Assembly: GCF_000196315.1 (NCBI RefSeq)
Contig: NC_014230.1
Coordinates: 2,814,501 to 2,878,500, forward strand
From: Croceibacter atlanticus HTCC2559
GTDB taxonomy: Bacteria; Bacteroidota; Bacteroidia; Flavobacteriales; Flavobacteriaceae
Reading direction: 5' to 3'
Length of the DNA: 64,000 bases
The notes beneath the pieces are model-generated. The model searched no databases. It saw nothing but the letters and a program-made list of their open reading frames with translations, and was not told where the DNA came from. Shown here in pieces: positions 62,019 to 64,000 of the stretch. The first letter of the stretch is position 1. Each line of letters begins with the position of its first letter. The translations under genes were made by a program, and so were the position numbers.

Positions 62019-62048
62019 AAAGCCAGCTAAATAGCTGGCTTTTTTTTT
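62019..62048 (+). terminator. Rho-independent terminator after the metalloprotease gene
   Basis: AAAGCCAGCTA (62019-62029) pairs with TAGCTGGCTTT (62032-62042), then T continues to 62048. It is a strong hairpin with a T tail 27 bases after the stop. Confidence 0.88.
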
Positions 62049-62073
62049 ATACTAAGAGATTATATCTGTATTT

Positions 62074-62106
62074 TTAAACCTCAGTTAAACCTCAGTTAAA
62101 CCTCAC
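62074..62106. repeat. Three tandem copies of an 11-base repeat
   Basis: TTAAACCTCAG occurs at 62074-62084 and 62085-62095, and a third copy with a final C lies at 62096-62106. It sits in the 200-base gap between the metalloprotease gene and the convergent DUF5686 gene, after the terminator. The period is about one helical turn. Its role is unknown; slippage or a protein-binding site are both possible. Confidence 0.8.
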
Positions 62107-62192
62107 TTTAAAGAACCTACCAGCATTGCTTAATGTTACTTAAACTTGAAAATACATACTAATTTATTGTATATTTTTTTGTAAATAAAATT

Positions 62193-64000
62193 TTAAAAAC
62201 TAAACCCAAAGGCTCCTGTAACACCAAAACTTCTGGCATCTGTATTATTAAAATAGTTCCCTCTAAAATGAAAATCTAACCTAAATATTCTAAAAATATT
62301 GCCTACTCCGAAACTGTATTCATAGTAAGGTTCTAGGTCTGGTGCTTGTAAAAATATACCTGAAGCATCTAATGCTCTATTTTCATCAGATAGTGTTCCG
62401 TATACACCTCTGACTCCTACAATCTCTCTCAAGTTTAAATCTCTAATCAATGGAATTCTAGAAAAGAACCTTCCATTAAAATTATGTTCTAAATGAAATG
62501 AGGTATAGGTGTCTGTTACAAACTCATAAAAGTTTAATAAAGGAAAAGAATTAAATATAGAGAATAACGTTTGGTTACCAGGTACAACACTTAACAGTGC
62601 CAATGGCACTTCTCCATAAGTTTTACCAGCTTCTAGCGTAGTTGTCATTCTTCCTATTCCACCTATTTTCCAAGGTTGCCTGTAAAACAGTTGTACTTTT
62701 TGGTAATCAAAATCGCTATCAATTAAATTTTTAACACCCAATGTATAATTTAAAAATACATTAGCATATTCACCTTCATTAATAAGCGTGCGCTCCACTC
62801 CGTAACCTGTAGTTTTTCTTCCTGGCGTATAAGATAGCTTTGTAGAAATCTCTGCTTGTTGTAATTCTGAGGCTATCTGTGTTCTTGCTTCATCTATAAA
62901 GTAATCCAAACTAAACGTAGGTGATGCAGATTTTAAAGTTTTATATGTAAAATCTGTCCTGAAGCTAAAATTCTTTTTTGGTTCAAACTCTATGGCAACA
63001 TTGGTAAGATTAATAGAACTTAACCTATCATTACTACCAACTGTAATTAAAGATGATGATGCCAAACTTCTCCCTAGCACATCTGTACTGTTGGTCAAGC
63101 TAGCACCTAATTGCTCTATATCTCGCCTATTACCAGCAGATAGGATAAGCCTAGATTTTCTATCTAAAAGTACTTTTCCAGAAACACCATATTTAAATTG
63201 GTTGTCCTTAAAGCCATAAGCACCGTAACCTTGAAAACGCCAAAGGTCATTAAGTGTTCCATAAGTTCTACCGCCAAAACGTACCCGTAAGCCTTCAACA
63301 GTGTTATATCCAAATGTTGAAAATACAGGACCATAATCCCAACCATCATAATCTATATATCCTGTTGCTAGTATAGTTCCTATATCATAAAGTCTTTTAA
63401 ATGCTTTTACAGTTTTTAAGGTATCTAACATTTTATATACACCCTTTTCATCTTTATTAAGTGCTTCTTGACGCTTGTTATGCCAAAAGGCATCATCCCT
63501 ATTGTAAATAGCTTCATTAAAAGGGTCTACCTCATTATCATAAAAGTCTTTTGGTTTCTTTATATCGAACTTATAATTATCATATAAGGTTGTTCGTTTA
63601 CCATAAATACCTCTAGCCTCTTCTTTCTTTCTAAAAGAAAAGTCTGACATAAAGTAGTCTCTTGTTATAAGGAATGTTGAATCGTTTAAAACATCAAACT
63701 CTTGTTCAATATAAACTTCTTTTACCCAATTGATATTTGCACTTTTAGATACTCTTAAGTTAATATCTTTTATAGCCCAAGTAGAATCATTTACCCAAAA
63801 ATCTCCTTTAAACGTGAGTTCATTTTTACGTCTTGGATAATACACAATATTATAACACCACTTATTGTCTATATAAGCACTATCTGAGAGCACATAATTA
63901 TACACACCTACACCTGTTTTAGATAATGGACTAGTAAAACTTTTATCGAAAAATTTTATGTAGTTATCGTAAACATCATAATCTGCATACAGGTCTTTTA
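62193..64000 (-). CDS. DUF5686-family outer-membrane protein (partial, N-terminus missing)
   Basis: The frame is open from the stop at 62193 to the right window edge, giving 602 codons, so the true start lies outside. The internal GTG at 63905 is not the start: in-frame upstream codons encode KDLYADYDVYDNYIKFFDKSF, which is continuous with the family. The part shown includes the periplasmic region with FKGDFWVNDSTWAIKDINLRVSKSANINWV and a C-terminal beta-barrel rich in alternating strands, ending in GFSF. Full-length DUF5686 proteins usually begin with a signal peptide and a carboxypeptidase-regulatory-like domain. Their function is unknown; they resemble TonB-dependent receptor or Omp85 barrels in shape. 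Confidence 0.85.
   Translation of the reverse strand, partial: KDLYADYDVYDNYIKFFDKSFTSPLSKTGVGVYNYVLSDSAYIDNKWCYNIVYYPRRKNELTFKGDFWVNDSTWAIKDINLRVSKSANINWVKEVYIEQEFDVLNDSTFLITRDYFMSDFSFRKKEEARGIYGKRTTLYDNYKFDIKKPKDFYDNEVDPFNEAIYNRDDAFWHNKRQEALNKDEKGVYKMLDTLKTVKAFKRLYDIGTILATGYIDYDGWDYGPVFSTFGYNTVEGLRVRFGGRTYGTLNDLWRFQGYGAYGFKDNQFKYGVSGKVLLDRKSRLILSAGNRRDIEQLGASLTNSTDVLGRSLASSSLITVGSNDRLSSINLTNVAIEFEPKKNFSFRTDFTYKTLKSASPTFSLDYFIDEARTQIASELQQAEISTKLSYTPGRKTTGYGVERTLINEGEYANVFLNYTLGVKNLIDSDFDYQKVQLFYRQPWKIGGIGRMTTTLEAGKTYGEVPLALLSVVPGNQTLFSIFNSFPLLNFYEFVTDTYTSFHLEHNFNGRFFSRIPLIRDLNLREIVGVRGVYGTLSDENRALDASGIFLQAPDLEPYYEYSFGVGNIFRIFRLDFHFRGNYFNNTDARSFGVTGAFGFSF

Overview
The window looks like a chromosomal segment of a marine-type member of the Flavobacteriaceae (Bacteroidota). 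The support is very low GC, lipoproteins and secreted proteins of Bacteroidota type, a type IX secretion (T9SS) C-terminal sorting domain, DUF5686 and DUF4159 proteins, and repeated matches to the Bacteroidota -7 promoter element TAnnTTTG. No rRNA, tRNA, CRISPR array, transposase or prophage gene was seen, and no gene-free stretch exceeds 300 bases.

Positions 1 to 26,644 hold one almost gap-free minus-strand cluster for a Wzx/Wzy-type surface polysaccharide (capsule or O antigen). In order of transcription it runs cysQ, rmlB, rmlC, rmlD, a 121-base gap with a candidate promoter, rmlA, wecB, wecC, a UDP-GlcNAc 4-epimerase, a UDP-HexNAc dehydrogenase, wzx, pseB, pseC, pseF, a GNAT gene, pseH, a MaoC-like hydratase, pseI, a KpsS-like protein, wzy, a GT4 glycosyltransferase, asnB, a hexapeptide acyltransferase, a second GT4, a PaaK/CapK-like ligase, a third GT4 and a Wzi-like gene cut by the window edge. 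Predicted precursors are dTDP-L-rhamnose, UDP-ManNAcA, UDP-GalNAcA and a CMP-pseudaminic acid. The pseudaminate set has no PseG. It carries a MaoC-like protein and a second GNAT protein instead, which suggests a non-standard N-acyl group. The initiating phosphoglycosyltransferase and the Wza/Wzc export genes are not in the window.

Positions 26,749 to 42,027 are mostly housekeeping: a sodium:solute symporter, TamB, TsaD-RsmE, DUF1223, DUF4159, a small SpoU methyltransferase, an AI-2E family permease, a THUMP-like methyltransferase, a eukaryotic-type UDP-glucose dehydrogenase, Dps and an MscS channel.

Positions 42,092 to 64,000 mix envelope and signalling genes. They include a lipoprotein combining a metallophosphoesterase, a kinase-like segment and an outer-membrane barrel; an HD domain fused to a Pycsar-type membrane effector domain; a large GAF protein; a TlpA-like thioredoxin; a SIMPL protein; a rhomboid protease; an LpxL-like acyltransferase; a frameshifted lipoprotein pyrophosphatase; a serine hydrolase; RluF; a second AI-2E permease; a T9SS-secreted metalloprotease; and a partial DUF5686 protein.

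The main leads are the PseG-less pseudaminate module, the phosphatase/kinase-like/barrel fusion, genes whose only sensible start is ATT, ATC or ATA, a palindromic element read in frame within a dehydrogenase, and mirror-image divergent promoters. All assignments come from reading the sequence; no database search was run.
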